Assembly (NCBI RefSeq): GCF_001884235.1
Contig: NZ_MAOI01000123.1
Location: forward strand, 186,001-250,000
Direction of reading: 5' to 3'
From: Bacillus paramycoides
GTDB taxonomy: Bacteria > Bacillota > Bacilli > Bacillales > Bacillaceae_G
Length of the DNA: 64,000 bases
The notes below the pieces were generated by a model. It was not told the origin of the DNA and ran no database searches. It saw only the letters and a list, made by a program, of their open reading frames with translations. The position numbers were made by a program, and so were the translations under genes. Positions within the stretch are counted from its first letter, which is position 1. Every line of letters starts with the position of its first letter. Shown piece by piece: positions 51,767-60,871 of the stretch.

Positions 51767-51784
51767 ATTTTGTACCCAATTTTT

Positions 51785-52732
51785 TTATTGTGTTACGGTC
51801 ATAACTTGTCCACTGCGGTCTACCATAATTTTCATTTTGCCGTCTTGTGCGTTATATAACCCTAGCTTATGTAGATCTTGTTTGCACTCTTTTACGAAGT
51901 AAGGCAATGTGCGAATTTGATCGATGTCAGAGCTCGTAATGAAATGAATTAAATGATGCGTCATTTCTTTAATATCATGAACAAGTTCTTCTTTCTCTCG
52001 CTTTAATCTTTCATTTTCAGCCTGTAGCGACTGTAATTGTCCTTCAAGACCACGTGCATTTTTTTCATCTTTCGAACGATCTGCAGCCATGCTAGAAAGC
52101 TTATAAATCCCTTCCATGAACTGGTGTAATTCATGTTCTTTCTTTTCACTACATTGACTAATAGTTTCAAAGTTGTCAACGATACCTGATATAACTGTTA
52201 CGAGGCTTTTTTCATCCTCTTCACTTCGAACGTCTTCTTTTACTTCTTGTTTGCTTTCTTGTTTCGTCTGGGCAATCGTCTCTTTTACAGATATATATTT
52301 TCGTTTTCGCCCTGGTTTTTGTTTTTCAATATTTTCAAACGGCATCTCTTGTTTTTTTAATTTATAATACGTATTTTGTAATTGGCTTTCCGTTTTCGGA
52401 AAAAGATTCAATTCATATTTACTAACATATTTTGAAATATTTGCGATGTTTAAGCCATGACGTTGACAAAATTGATATACTTCATACAATAGTTCTAGTT
52501 CAGACTTCAACCAAGTAATCGCTGATTTTTCATATACTCGTATACCGCCATTTTTTTCTATATCTATTTGAAATAATACCATTCTATTATATAAATCAAT
52601 TAGCTCTTCATACCCTATTCGGAATTGTTTCTCTATTTTTTTAAATTCCGCTTCTAATTTCATATCGTTCGTTTTATTATTTGACATGTTTTGTAAAAGA
52701 CTTAATACATTAATTGCTGTGTGGTGATACAT
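51785..52732 (-). CDS. mogR: Motility gene repressor MogR
   Basis: About 315 residues. The N-terminal part (YNRMVLFQIDIEKNGGIRVY, ITWLKSELELLYEVYQFCQ, FPKTESQLQNTYYKLKKQ, KPGRKRKY) matches the DNA-binding domain of Listeria MogR, including the PGRKRK motif. A C-terminal coiled coil follows. MogR binds TTTT-N5-AAAA boxes and shuts off flagellar genes. The ATG at 52732 follows GGGGAGTG. It lies downstream of cheV after a 480-base gap. Confidence 0.93.
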   Translation of the reverse strand: MYHHTAINVLSLLQNMSNNKTNDMKLEAEFKKIEKQFRIGYEELIDLYNRMVLFQIDIEKNGGIRVYEKSAITWLKSELELLYEVYQFCQRHGLNIANISKYVSKYELNLFPKTESQLQNTYYKLKKQEMPFENIEKQKPGRKRKYISVKETIAQTKQESKQEVKEDVRSEEDEKSLVTVISGIVDNFETISQCSEKKEHELHQFMEGIYKLSSMAADRSKDEKNARGLEGQLQSLQAENERLKREKEELVHDIKEMTHHLIHFITSSDIDQIRTLPYFVKECKQDLHKLGLYNAQDGKMKIMVDRSGQVMTVTQ

Positions 52733-53029
52733 AATCTGTGCCACTCCCCTCATCCTCTCACAATTCTCATCGGACTCCCATGCCTTTTAAGAAAATAGAA
52801 ATTTTTGCATATCCATATTATAACATTTCCAAATTATCTGTCAAATAATAAACATACAAAAGGGTATAAAAAGTATCGAAATAAAAAATAAAAAACATCT
52901 ACGAAAAATATTATATCAGCAAAACTTCACTTAATTATATTATATGGTATTTTTAATGTACTTTCACCGAAAAAGTTTACGTTACCACGAAATCTTATAG
53001 TTAAAATAATTGGATATCAGGTAAGAAAA

Positions 53030-53056
53030 CCCTCACCTTTATAGTAAAGGTGAGGG
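53030..53056 (-). terminator. Strong terminator between cheV and mogR
   Basis: CCCTCACCTTTA and TAAAGGTGAGGG form a 12-bp perfect stem with a 3-base loop. TTTTCTTAC follows on the minus strand. It ends the cheV transcript about 160 bases past its stop. Confidence 0.85.
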
Positions 53057-53218
53057 CAAAATTAAAATTTTTTATACGCAGCGCTAACTAATCTACCCGA
53101 AAGAATGACCATTATCACCACGGTGGCTACAGAAAAACAATACTATCTTAGAAACACTCCACCGTTCTGTCTTTACACACATGGCTGGATCCCCTCTTCC
53201 AACTAAAAGAAGCTTTTA
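53057..53218 (-). ncRNA. Structured 3' UTR of cheV, element A
   Basis: It begins at the cheV stop with TTAAAAGCTTCTTTTAG, then AGAGGGGATCCAGC. It holds a 7-bp perfect stem ACGGTGG/CCACCGT over about 30 bases and ends at the terminator. A related stretch follows the gene at 55027. No gene is seen in 52754-53215 otherwise. Confidence 0.4.
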
Positions 53219-54124
53219 AAGTACTAACTTATCAACTAGCCCAATTAGCTCTTGGATATCCGGTTTACTTACTTGAGCATTCGCTCCTACTGCTTCACCT
53301 TTATGGAATAATTCATTTGTAATTAATGAAGAGAAAATAATAACAGGTAAACGATTCATTACTTCACTATCCTTAACCACTTTCGTTAAATGATGTCCAT
53401 CCATTTTCGGCATTTCAATATCTGTAATAAGCAGGTGAATATGTTCAAACATTTTTTCACCTTGCTCTTTTGCTAGTTTTTCAATTTGTGCTAACGCTTC
53501 TGCACCATTGCTGAAGAAGTTCATTTTCGTATATCCAGCTGATGATAATGTTTCTTCTAGTATTTGACGAAGCATCGCTGAATCTTCTGCAATATAAATA
53601 ACTTTTTCAGCTCGATCTGTTTTTTGCTCTAACCCTGAAAGTGATTTATTGTCGTAACCAGTACCGCTAATTTCACATACAATTTTTTCATAATCTAATA
53701 ATAAAATGATTTTTCCATCTAGTTTTACAATACCAGATGTCGTTTCTTCTAGTCCCATAGATAATGAAGCTGGTTCATCAATTTGTTCCCACGAAATACG
53801 TTGAATACGATGCACTTCATCAACACGGAAAATGACTTTCATTTGGTTTAATTCTGAAATGATAAATTTCGTTTGATCAAGTGGCTTTGTTGATTTTAAA
53901 TTAAGAGCTGTCGCTAGGTTAATAACAGGTAAAATTTCACCACGTACTTGAACAACACCTTCAACTGCATGATGAGATTCTGGCACAGTTGTAACAGGGA
54001 ATGGATTAATGATTTCACGTACTTTCATTACATTGATGCTAAATAAATTTTCACCAACAGTATACGTTACAATTTCTAATTCGTTTGTTCCACTTTCTAA
54101 TAAAATACTTTGTGCTTGTGACAT
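53216..54124 (-). CDS. cheV: Chemotaxis coupling protein CheV (CheW + receiver)
   Basis: 302 residues. An N-terminal CheW domain (VREIINPFPVTTVPESHHAV, EGVVQVRGEILPVINLATAL) is joined to a C-terminal receiver domain with EDSAMLRQILEETLSSAGY, the phospho-acceptor aspartate in HLLITDIEMPKMDGHHL and the lysine in VSKPDI. It couples receptors to CheA and helps adaptation. It lies between the 54266 gene and mogR in the flagellar locus. Confidence 0.96.
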   Translation of the reverse strand: MSQAQSILLESGTNELEIVTYTVGENLFSINVMKVREIINPFPVTTVPESHHAVEGVVQVRGEILPVINLATALNLKSTKPLDQTKFIISELNQMKVIFRVDEVHRIQRISWEQIDEPASLSMGLEETTSGIVKLDGKIILLLDYEKIVCEISGTGYDNKSLSGLEQKTDRAEKVIYIAEDSAMLRQILEETLSSAGYTKMNFFSNGAEALAQIEKLAKEQGEKMFEHIHLLITDIEMPKMDGHHLTKVVKDSEVMNRLPVIIFSSLITNELFHKGEAVGANAQVSKPDIQELIGLVDKLVL

Positions 54125-54192
54125 AAAGGTGTCGCTCCCCTTCTATTATTTCTATATATCTAATTATTAAGCTTTATTAAAACCAAAAAGTC

Positions 54193-54221
54193 AACTACCT
54201 ATATGAAAAATATAGATAGTT
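54193..54221 (-). terminator. Probable terminator before cheV
   Basis: AACTACCTATAT and ATATAGATAGTT form a 12-bp stem with one mismatch and a 5-nt loop, followed on the minus strand by GACTTTTTGGTTTT. Confidence 0.55.
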
Positions 54222-54265
54222 AAGGGATCCTCACAGTTTTAAAGTAGTAATACTATCGGTAAAAC

Positions 54266-54751
54266 TTAATCTTGTATAAACGACGCAAGTGCCTCTAGTA
54301 ACACTTCTTGTGCTCCTACAATTTCTGTCGGCATCGCTTCCCATTTTTTTGAAAGCTCTGTTTCTACCCTAATTCTTAACGCTGGGTCCATTTCTCCTAG
54401 CACATATTCCTTCGTCGCTATATCTACGTCAAGAAGCGAAAGAGCATATAGTTCAGGATCATTTATTTTCTCAAATAATTTCTTCAATACACTAGGCGCC
54501 ATATGCTTTAATTTTTCAATATGAATTTCCTTATCCGAAAATAGTAACTCATATTGAATATACGTAACATTTTCTTTAATTACTTTAAAATAGCAATTAT
54601 TTTTTTTATCATTTACAAAATAACCGTTCGGATCTGCAATAATACTCTCTACTTGACGTATTAAATTAGGTAAACTACTCGCCGCCATTACAGTTCTTTG
54701 CTCAACCTCACTTGGCGAAATGAATGTAACGCGATACTTATTCTGCGCCAT
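54266..54751 (-). CDS. Flagellar-locus protein of unknown function, FliG-C-like segment
   Basis: About 161 residues starting MAQNKYRVTFISPSEVEQRT. The last third (LFEKINDPELYALSLLDVDI, GEMDPALRIRVETELSKKWE, VGAQEVLLEALASF) has the rhythm of FliG's C-terminal repeats, though no named family is certain. ATG 54751 follows AAAGGAGAGG. It lies between the gene at 55027 and cheV, so a motility role is likely. It could also be a conserved B. cereus group protein without a known function. Confidence 0.6.
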   Translation of the reverse strand: MAQNKYRVTFISPSEVEQRTVMAASSLPNLIRQVESIIADPNGYFVNDKKNNCYFKVIKENVTYIQYELLFSDKEIHIEKLKHMAPSVLKKLFEKINDPELYALSLLDVDIATKEYVLGEMDPALRIRVETELSKKWEAMPTEIVGAQEVLLEALASFIQD

Positions 54752-54859
54752 CCTCCTCACCTCTCCTTTTATATAAATTTAGTCTAATTGTACAATATCT
54801 TAATTAATCTAAATCTATTTCAAATCAATGCTACTAGACTCGGATAAATCCTCTCTCCA

Positions 54860-54905
54860 AAAAGTGAAGAGGCACCATCTAAACACTTGGATTTTTGCCT
54901 CTTCA
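54860..54905 (-). terminator. Terminator after element B
   Basis: TGAAGAGGCA and TGCCTCTTCA form a 10-bp perfect stem with a 21-nt loop, followed on the minus strand by CTTTTTGG. Confidence 0.65.
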
Positions 54906-55029
54906 ACTACCTTATAACCACTCGATATCTCTCGTCTTACAATGCGCGAACCACTCATAGACACTAGCCGCTACTAAATATCGCTGGGCCCTCTCTCAAA
55001 ACCTAAAAGAAAGCTTTTAAAATCTTTTA
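54906..55029 (-). ncRNA. Structured 3' UTR of the 55027 gene, element B
   Basis: It begins at the stop codon region with TTAAAAGCTTTCTTTTAG, then AGAGGGCCCAGC, as in element A. It holds CGATAT with ATATCG over about 50 bases and ends at a terminator. Its late part GTGGTTATAAGGTAG resembles the late part of element A. Confidence 0.4.
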
Positions 55030-55362
55030 AGCACCCTTCAATAACTCGATGTTATTGAACCAAAAAGCAAGCTGCTGATCTGTAATATCAGGCAACATAA
55101 CGAAGAACTCGCGGCACTTCATCTCATCTTTAAATAGTTGATACTTCCAAACACTATCACTGCCAACACTCACAAAATAAAACTCATGAATGCGGCCAAT
55201 AATTGCCTGTTTCTCACCAAATGCATATGGAGGCACTTGTTTAATTTCAAATTGATCCGGTAAATATACATGCTCTTCTCGTTCTATTTTTAACACTTGC
55301 TCAGCAAGCTCACGTTTATTTTCGAAAAAAGGCAATTGTAAAATTCGCTCTTGTCTTGTCAT
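55027..55362 (-). CDS. Flagellar-locus protein of unknown function, 111 aa
   Basis: 111 residues, soluble, starting MTRQERILQLPFFENKRELA, with FEIKQVPPYAFGEKQAIIGR and DITDQQLAFWFNNIELL. I do not recognise a family. It follows flgE by 49 bases on the minus strand and so probably belongs to the hook transcript. A structured 3' UTR follows it. Confidence 0.65.
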   Translation of the reverse strand: MTRQERILQLPFFENKRELAEQVLKIEREEHVYLPDQFEIKQVPPYAFGEKQAIIGRIHEFYFVSVGSDSVWKYQLFKDEMKCREFFVMLPDITDQQLAFWFNNIELLKGA

Positions 55363-55411
55363 ACGAATAAAAAACCCTTTCTACTACGTTACAATTTTTC
55401 TTTACGATGTA

Positions 55412-56635
55412 TTATCGAATTAAGTTTACAACTTCATTTAATACTTCATCTGACACTTTAATTACTTTCGCATTTCCTTGGAATCCGCGTTGGTATAACA
55501 TTAAATCTACAAATTCTACAGATAAATCAACGTTCGCACCTTCTTGTGCACCACCACGTACTTTACCTGCACCGTTTTGGCCAGATGCACCAAGCGCTAA
55601 AATACCAGTTGTATTCGTCGCTGTATAGTTACCATTTCCCGTTTTCATTAGGCCGCCTTCGTTCGGGAACATCGCAACAGCTAATTGACCAGCAGATTTC
55701 ATACTTCCATCAGAATATTTTACCATCACATATCCACCGTCAGCAATAAAGCAATCTTTTACAGTTGCCGCTGCTCTACCATCTACGTCTGTTACTGATA
55801 ACGTTTTATCTGTCGGATGGTTTGTTAATTTACTAAAATCTAAATTTATTGTTCCACCATCAAACGGAATAGATGCTCCAGGGTTTGGCTGATTTGGATT
55901 TCCTACTTCATCAAACGTCATTTTACCAGTTGCACCTTGAACATCTTCAAACTTTGTATCTTTTTTCGAATCATTACGCATCTGTACTTTATATGTATAA
56001 TTATGTTCACTATCTTGTTTAAACTCTACACGCATTGTCCATGTATTCCCTGCATTATCGTATACAGGCAAATCTTGTGTAATTTGTTTTGCATCAGTTG
56101 GAATATTTCCTTTAATCGTCCCTTTTGATGTTCGAATACCGCCAATTGCTGTTCCCATCGGAATTTGCAATGGCCCTGGAATACCAGATAAATCAACTTC
56201 ACCAGTCGCTTCATTTGCTGGGTATGCAAATACGTATTGGCCTTCTGTATTCGTAATATAATAATTTGAAGATATCCCGAACGTACCTTTACGCGTAAAT
56301 TCCATGTTGCCACCTTTTGAATCACCAACTACGAAGAAACCATTACCTTCCATTGCTGCTTGTGTTTTACCACCAGTTAGCGTAATTGTACCATCACTAT
56401 AATCTGTAACCGTTCCGCTCATTTTCACACCGTTACCGATACTTTTTGGGTTCGTCCCTGCGTATGTCCCGTCGCCTTTTGCACCAATCGAATTGTTATA
56501 TAGTAAATCATCAAACATTGCTTTTTGTTTCTTATAACCAACTGTTTGTGCGTTGGCAATATTATTTGAAGTTACACTTAATGCATTTTGTGTTGCATTC
56601 ATCCCTGTAATACTTGTATATAACGCTTTAATCAT
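55412..56635 (-). CDS. flgE: Flagellar hook protein FlgE
   Basis: 407 residues. The start MIKALYTSITGMNATQNALS with NNIANAQTVGYKKQKAMFDD and the end VDLSVEFVDLMLYQRGFQGN...VIKVSDEVLNEVVNLIR are the shared hook/rod D0 parts. The length fits the hook. It polymerises into the flexible hook after export. It follows flgD by 16 bases. Confidence 0.95.
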   Translation of the reverse strand: MIKALYTSITGMNATQNALSVTSNNIANAQTVGYKKQKAMFDDLLYNNSIGAKGDGTYAGTNPKSIGNGVKMSGTVTDYSDGTITLTGGKTQAAMEGNGFFVVGDSKGGNMEFTRKGTFGISSNYYITNTEGQYVFAYPANEATGEVDLSGIPGPLQIPMGTAIGGIRTSKGTIKGNIPTDAKQITQDLPVYDNAGNTWTMRVEFKQDSEHNYTYKVQMRNDSKKDTKFEDVQGATGKMTFDEVGNPNQPNPGASIPFDGGTINLDFSKLTNHPTDKTLSVTDVDGRAAATVKDCFIADGGYVMVKYSDGSMKSAGQLAVAMFPNEGGLMKTGNGNYTATNTTGILALGASGQNGAGKVRGGAQEGANVDLSVEFVDLMLYQRGFQGNAKVIKVSDEVLNEVVNLIR

Positions 56636-56651
56636 AACGTATGTACACTCC

Positions 56652-57230
56652 TTATGAATTTGTAGTTTTTACTTCTTCAGTTACCTTTTGATCATCTTTC
56701 TTCTCGTCTTCTGGATTTGTGTCTCCAATCGGTTTATCAGACACTCTTTCAACGAAACGAAGGGATACAACTTTGTTATCAATAACGAGCTGCACATCGT
56801 TATTTTCTGCAAGACGAACTGTCTCTACTTGACCTACTACTTTCTTTCCGTCGCCGTCAACACCTCTTACATACTTCCCTAAAAACTTCATTCCGCCATC
56901 AAGCGCTGTCGAATACATCGTCGTTCTTAAAGAATCAACTGCTTTTGTCATATTTTGGACCTGTTCCATAAGAGATAGCTGCGCTGTCTGATTCATCATT
57001 TGATTCATATCCATTGCATTGAACGGATCTTGATGCTGGAAACTCGATAAAAACAATTTCAGAAAATCATCTTTCCCCATTACACCAGGAGTTTTTTGTT
57101 CACTTGTTGATACTCCGTTTGTTTGTTGAACTGGCGATTGTACACCGTTAACAGGTTCGTTACTTTTTTGCGCTCCCGCCTGTAACGGAATATGGTTTGT
57201 ACTCGTTGTATTTAATCCAACTGTTGGCAC
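56652..57230 (-). CDS. flgD: Flagellar hook cap protein FlgD
   Basis: 192 residues. MGKDDFLKLFLSSFQHQDPF and NQMMNQTAQLSLMEQVQNM form the conserved N-terminal half. The C-terminal part is short. FlgD caps the growing hook. It lies between fliK and flgE with gaps of 3 and 16 bases. Confidence 0.93.
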   Translation of the reverse strand: MPTVGLNTTSTNHIPLQAGAQKSNEPVNGVQSPVQQTNGVSTSEQKTPGVMGKDDFLKLFLSSFQHQDPFNAMDMNQMMNQTAQLSLMEQVQNMTKAVDSLRTTMYSTALDGGMKFLGKYVRGVDGDGKKVVGQVETVRLAENNDVQLVIDNKVVSLRFVERVSDKPIGDTNPEDEKKDDQKVTEEVKTTNS

Positions 57231-57233
57231 GCT

Positions 57234-58352
57234 TTATTCCTCCAATAATCCAGCAAATTCTTTTGATTCTTGTTTCTCCTGTTTCGTACTTGCTAATTTT
57301 TGCTTTTGTCTTTGCTCTTGTTCTCGTTGTTCTTTACGGTTTTCATCTTTATCTGAATAACTAATTTGAATATTAATTTCTTTTTCTTTTAACTTTAGCT
57401 TCAATTCGTCAAAAATCATTTCAACACGTTTTTTCGCATCGTGTTTTTCCATTTCTACATGGACATCAATTTGATCTCCATGCTTTTTCATAAATACAGT
57501 TAATGTACCAAGTTTTTCTGGATTTAGCTGGAATAAAACACGTTCTTGTTTCACAACAAATTTTTGTAGAGCTTCTACTTGTGCTTCCATTTTCTTGCCT
57601 AAGTCAGGTAATGTAACCTTCTCTGCTCCATTATTTTGTTTTCCTATTTGGTCGGTACCTGTCGTCTTATTTAATAACTCCACTCCCGTCGAACTTGAAT
57701 CATTTAATTTATCAATTTCTAGCAACTCTAACTTCACATCATCGCTCTCATCTTTCGGGAGTTCTACTTCCTTAGATTCCTCTTTCTTCTTTGCAATATT
57801 ACAAGTTTCTGTTTCTACAGCTTTTAATGCTTGCAACGTCTGCCCTGACATCGTCACCTTGTCTAACGCCATTTGCATTGTATCTTCTAAACATATAGCA
57901 TTTTTAATATTCATGTTTGAAAGAAGCTCTTGTAGTTGTTGTAATTCTGCTGCGGGCAATTCGCTGAGTTTAATATTTCCGTATTCTTTATATAACTCTT
58001 GTATTTTTTGTATGTATTGATATAACAATTCTGGTTGCACACGTAATTGCTCAATTGCAACCATTTGCTCAGATACAGCTAGTAATAGCTGTTCTGTCTC
58101 TTTTTTTTCTTCTTTCTTTACAGTCGGCTCTTCTTTCGTCACCGTTTTTTTTGCTAGAAGATATTCTTTCTTCTCTTCTTCAGGTGCTTCTTCTTTTTTC
58201 AGTTTCTCCGTTTTCGGCTGCTTTTTATTTTCAATTCTCATTGTATTATCGAATGAAGAATTTTCATGTTTCGATTGTACTTCTAGCCCTTTTTCTTTTT
58301 GTGGAGGTAAACTTTGCTGCACCGGTAATACAAACTGTATCACTACATCCAC
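57234..58352 (-). CDS. fliK: Flagellar hook-length control protein FliK
   Basis: 372 residues. Most of the protein is Lys/Glu-rich and weakly conserved. The C-terminal domain (FQLNPEKLGTLTVFMKKHGD, IDVHVEMEKHDAKKRVEMIF) is the Flg_hook domain that acts on FlhB. Position and size fit. It lies 1 base after the fliJ-like gene. Confidence 0.88.
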   Translation of the reverse strand: MDVVIQFVLPVQQSLPPQKEKGLEVQSKHENSSFDNTMRIENKKQPKTEKLKKEEAPEEEKKEYLLAKKTVTKEEPTVKKEEKKETEQLLLAVSEQMVAIEQLRVQPELLYQYIQKIQELYKEYGNIKLSELPAAELQQLQELLSNMNIKNAICLEDTMQMALDKVTMSGQTLQALKAVETETCNIAKKKEESKEVELPKDESDDVKLELLEIDKLNDSSSTGVELLNKTTGTDQIGKQNNGAEKVTLPDLGKKMEAQVEALQKFVVKQERVLFQLNPEKLGTLTVFMKKHGDQIDVHVEMEKHDAKKRVEMIFDELKLKLKEKEINIQISYSDKDENRKEQREQEQRQKQKLASTKQEKQESKEFAGLLEE

Positions 58353-58353
58353 C

Positions 58354-58764
58354 TCATCCGTTCATACACATTTTTAAATCAAGAAGCATTTTTTCTTCCA
58401 GCTTTTCTTTTACTTTCGCAAGCTTCTTACAATCTTCTTGATACATTTCATCAATGACACGTTCTTTTTCTTTTACTTGCTCTAAAAGGCTTTCATTTTT
58501 TTGAATAAAACCTTCTGTTTTTTTAATTTTTCGATTCCATTCTTCTATTCTTTCAGGTGAAAATGTATGTGAAGAAAGCATACCAGCCATAATACGTTGT
58601 CCCGTTTGTACAACCTTATTGCGTGATTTCACAACATATAAATCATATTCTTTTTTTTGTTCTATTTTTCTTTTTTCAGCTGTTAGTTCGTACACTTCTT
58701 TCAAGATATGTTCTTTCTCTTGATTAATCTGCAATTTAATCGTGTCGTACTGCTGTTTATCCAC
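58354..58764 (-). CDS. fliJ: FliJ-like coiled-coil export chaperone
   Basis: 136 residues, almost all helical coiled coil with heptads of Leu/Ile and Lys/Glu. Position after fliI and before fliK fits FliJ, which links the ATPase ring to FlhA. The sequence is too simple for a firm family call. A terminator separates it from fliI. Confidence 0.7.
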   Translation of the reverse strand: MDKQQYDTIKLQINQEKEHILKEVYELTAEKRKIEQKKEYDLYVVKSRNKVVQTGQRIMAGMLSSHTFSPERIEEWNRKIKKTEGFIQKNESLLEQVKEKERVIDEMYQEDCKKLAKVKEKLEEKMLLDLKMCMNG

Positions 58765-58844
58765 CTGTTTTCATAACCCCTTCCTATTATAACGTTCCCT
58801 TTTTCTATTATATAGTTTTTTTACAAAAAAATCTGTGAAATATT

Positions 58845-58882
58845 AAAAAACAAAAAAATAAGACCTCAAAGCACGAGGTCTT
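58845..58882 (-). terminator. Intrinsic terminator between fliI and fliJ
   Basis: AAGACCTC and GAGGTCTT form an 8-bp perfect stem with a 7-nt loop overlapping the fliI stop. ATTTTTTTGTTTTTT follows on the minus strand. It may reduce or end read-through from the fliE-fliI genes. Confidence 0.85.
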
Positions 58883-60185
58883 ATACAATATGGTGCATCG
58901 CTTGGACAATATCTTCAAAATGAAAGCTATCCGTTCGACCTTGTTTTAAAAACGTATTTATACCTTCTACTTTATTTTTGCATTCAAAAATATAAGTATT
59001 TTCTTCATTTTCTTGAATTGTACCTAATTTGAAATACAATTCATTTTCTTTATAAATAGATAAAATTTTTCTCATTTCATTTGCAAGTTGCCAATGATTC
59101 GGCGATACGATTTCTTCCATTATCCTACTTACCGAATCTAGTACGGAAATAGCAGGATAATGACTAAGCGTCGCAAGCTCACGCTTTAATACAATATGTC
59201 CATCTAAAATACCACGAGCTAAATCTGGTACAGGACCATTTAAATCGTCACCATCAACGAGTACTGTATAAATACCCGTTATTGATCCTTTTTGCGTTTT
59301 CCCCGATCGCTCTAATAACTTTTTCATATAACTTTCCATTAACAGCGTTTTACCGCCGATTGGTAATTCCTTTACCGCAATATCTACACTTCGACGTGCG
59401 TCAGCAAAGCGTGTAACAGAATCCATCATAAGTAATACGTTATTCCCTTGGTCACGGAAATATTCGGCAATAGACGTTGCCAGCTTCGCCGCACGAAGCT
59501 GCATAAGGTGACTTTCATCTGACGTCGCTACAACAACGACGCTTTTTTTCATACCTTCTTCACCTAATTCTTTTCGAATAAAGTCTTTTACTTCCCGGCC
59601 ACGTTCACCTACTAAACTAATAACATTAATATCAGCTTTTGCGTTTTTCGCAATCATCCCAAGTAAAGTAGATTTACCAACACCTGATCCTGCGAAAATA
59701 CCAATCTTTTGACCGATCCCAATCGTTAACATAGAATCAATCGATTTAATTCCCGTTTCAAATACATCTGTAATTTCTTCACGCTCAAATGCATGAATCG
59801 GTGGTGCATCTAATTTTATTTTTTGCAATGGAATGTTTTCAGCATCCTCATTTAACACTTCTCCATTTGCACTTAACACTTTACCGAGCAAGTGATTATC
59901 ACGGGGTACAACGACATCTTCCGCAATTAATGTAACCGAATCACCGTAACACACTTTTTCTGTCTGTTCAAATGGGAGCAACATATTATTTTCTTTTTCA
60001 ATCGCAATGACTTCACATAAGACGCTATGTTCTCCAACGAGACAAACATCTCCAATCTTCGCTTTCGGCCCTTTCGCTACGAAAAACTGTTCTTGCACAC
60101 TATGAACTTTGCCGACTTTCGTATAGAGTGGTGTTTCAATGAACGCATTCCATTTATGATTTTCATTCATTAACATGCGGTTCAT
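58881..60185 (-). CDS. fliI: Flagellar export ATPase FliI
   Basis: 434 residues. Walker A is GIFAGSGVGKSTLLGMIAKN, Walker B LLMMDSVTRFADARR, and SLVGERGREVKDFIRKEL is the conserved F1-like segment. It powers early export steps as a hexamer. It overlaps fliH by 4 bases. Confidence 0.97.
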   Translation of the reverse strand: MNRMLMNENHKWNAFIETPLYTKVGKVHSVQEQFFVAKGPKAKIGDVCLVGEHSVLCEVIAIEKENNMLLPFEQTEKVCYGDSVTLIAEDVVVPRDNHLLGKVLSANGEVLNEDAENIPLQKIKLDAPPIHAFEREEITDVFETGIKSIDSMLTIGIGQKIGIFAGSGVGKSTLLGMIAKNAKADINVISLVGERGREVKDFIRKELGEEGMKKSVVVVATSDESHLMQLRAAKLATSIAEYFRDQGNNVLLMMDSVTRFADARRSVDIAVKELPIGGKTLLMESYMKKLLERSGKTQKGSITGIYTVLVDGDDLNGPVPDLARGILDGHIVLKRELATLSHYPAISVLDSVSRIMEEIVSPNHWQLANEMRKILSIYKENELYFKLGTIQENEENTYIFECKNKVEGINTFLKQGRTDSFHFEDIVQAMHHIV

Positions 60186-60871
60186 ACGTTTTGCTCCTCA
60201 AAAAGCTTTTCTTCTTCCCATTTATGAAGAAGTTTCTCAAATATAGGCGCAAATTTAAATTCGAAAAACTCTTTCTCTTCTTCCAGAACAAATTCGCCAA
60301 ACTGTAAAGAGAAATCGTACTTCCATTCTACTAATTGCAGCAGCCAATACTCTTTCGTATTTTCTTTCTCCTCTTGTACCTTCTCAAACGTTTCTGGGTG
60401 AACCGTTATAATTAATTTTTCAAATGAAGTAGGCAGTGTTTGAACGATGCCTGTCAAAATCGGTAAAACGTCTAATAGGCGTGAATCTATCGCTTGATTC
60501 ACTACTTTTTCCGCTAACTGAAAAGATTGATTCCATAATAACTCTGTCCATTCATATGCTGTTTCTTGTTGTTCTTTTTGAAACTGTATACGCGCTGCTT
60601 CCATCTGTTCCATTTGTTCATGAATATGCATTTGAAACTGTTCTTTATCTTGTAACAACTGCTGCCGCTCTCGTTCTAGCATTTGCTGCTGCTGCCTTAG
60701 CTGATTCATTTCAATATGTAATGCATCTTGCTGTGCAAGAAGTTCTGCATGATCTACTTGTATCTCTTCTTCAATGTGAACTGATACTGGTTTCGGGAAT
60801 TGTAATTCATACGTTTCTTCAGAAAAAGAAACAGAATTCTTCGGAATTCTGTTTTTAAATAAGGACATCAT
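60182..60871 (-). CDS. fliH: Flagellar export regulator FliH
   Basis: About 229 residues. A long glutamine- and glutamate-rich coiled coil (about 45-120) precedes a C-terminal domain with QSFQLAEKVVNQAIDSRLLD. It regulates FliI. The start is either of two adjacent ATG (60871, 60868) after AGAGG; a GTG at 60877 is also in frame. It overlaps the end of fliG. Confidence 0.85.
   Translation of the reverse strand: MMSLFKNRIPKNSVSFSEETYELQFPKPVSVHIEEEIQVDHAELLAQQDALHIEMNQLRQQQQMLERERQQLLQDKEQFQMHIHEQMEQMEAARIQFQKEQQETAYEWTELLWNQSFQLAEKVVNQAIDSRLLDVLPILTGIVQTLPTSFEKLIITVHPETFEKVQEEKENTKEYWLLQLVEWKYDFSLQFGEFVLEEEKEFFEFKFAPIFEKLLHKWEEEKLFEEQNV

Noticed and set aside
51410-51784. Possible yybP-ykoY manganese riboswitch before the terC-like gene
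   Set aside because: The conserved purine-rich motifs of that class were not found on the minus strand.
53057-53218. Cyclic di-GMP riboswitch (GEMM) in the cheV-mogR gap
   Set aside because: The conserved GCAAACC and GGTAGGTAGCGGGG-type cores of that class are absent.
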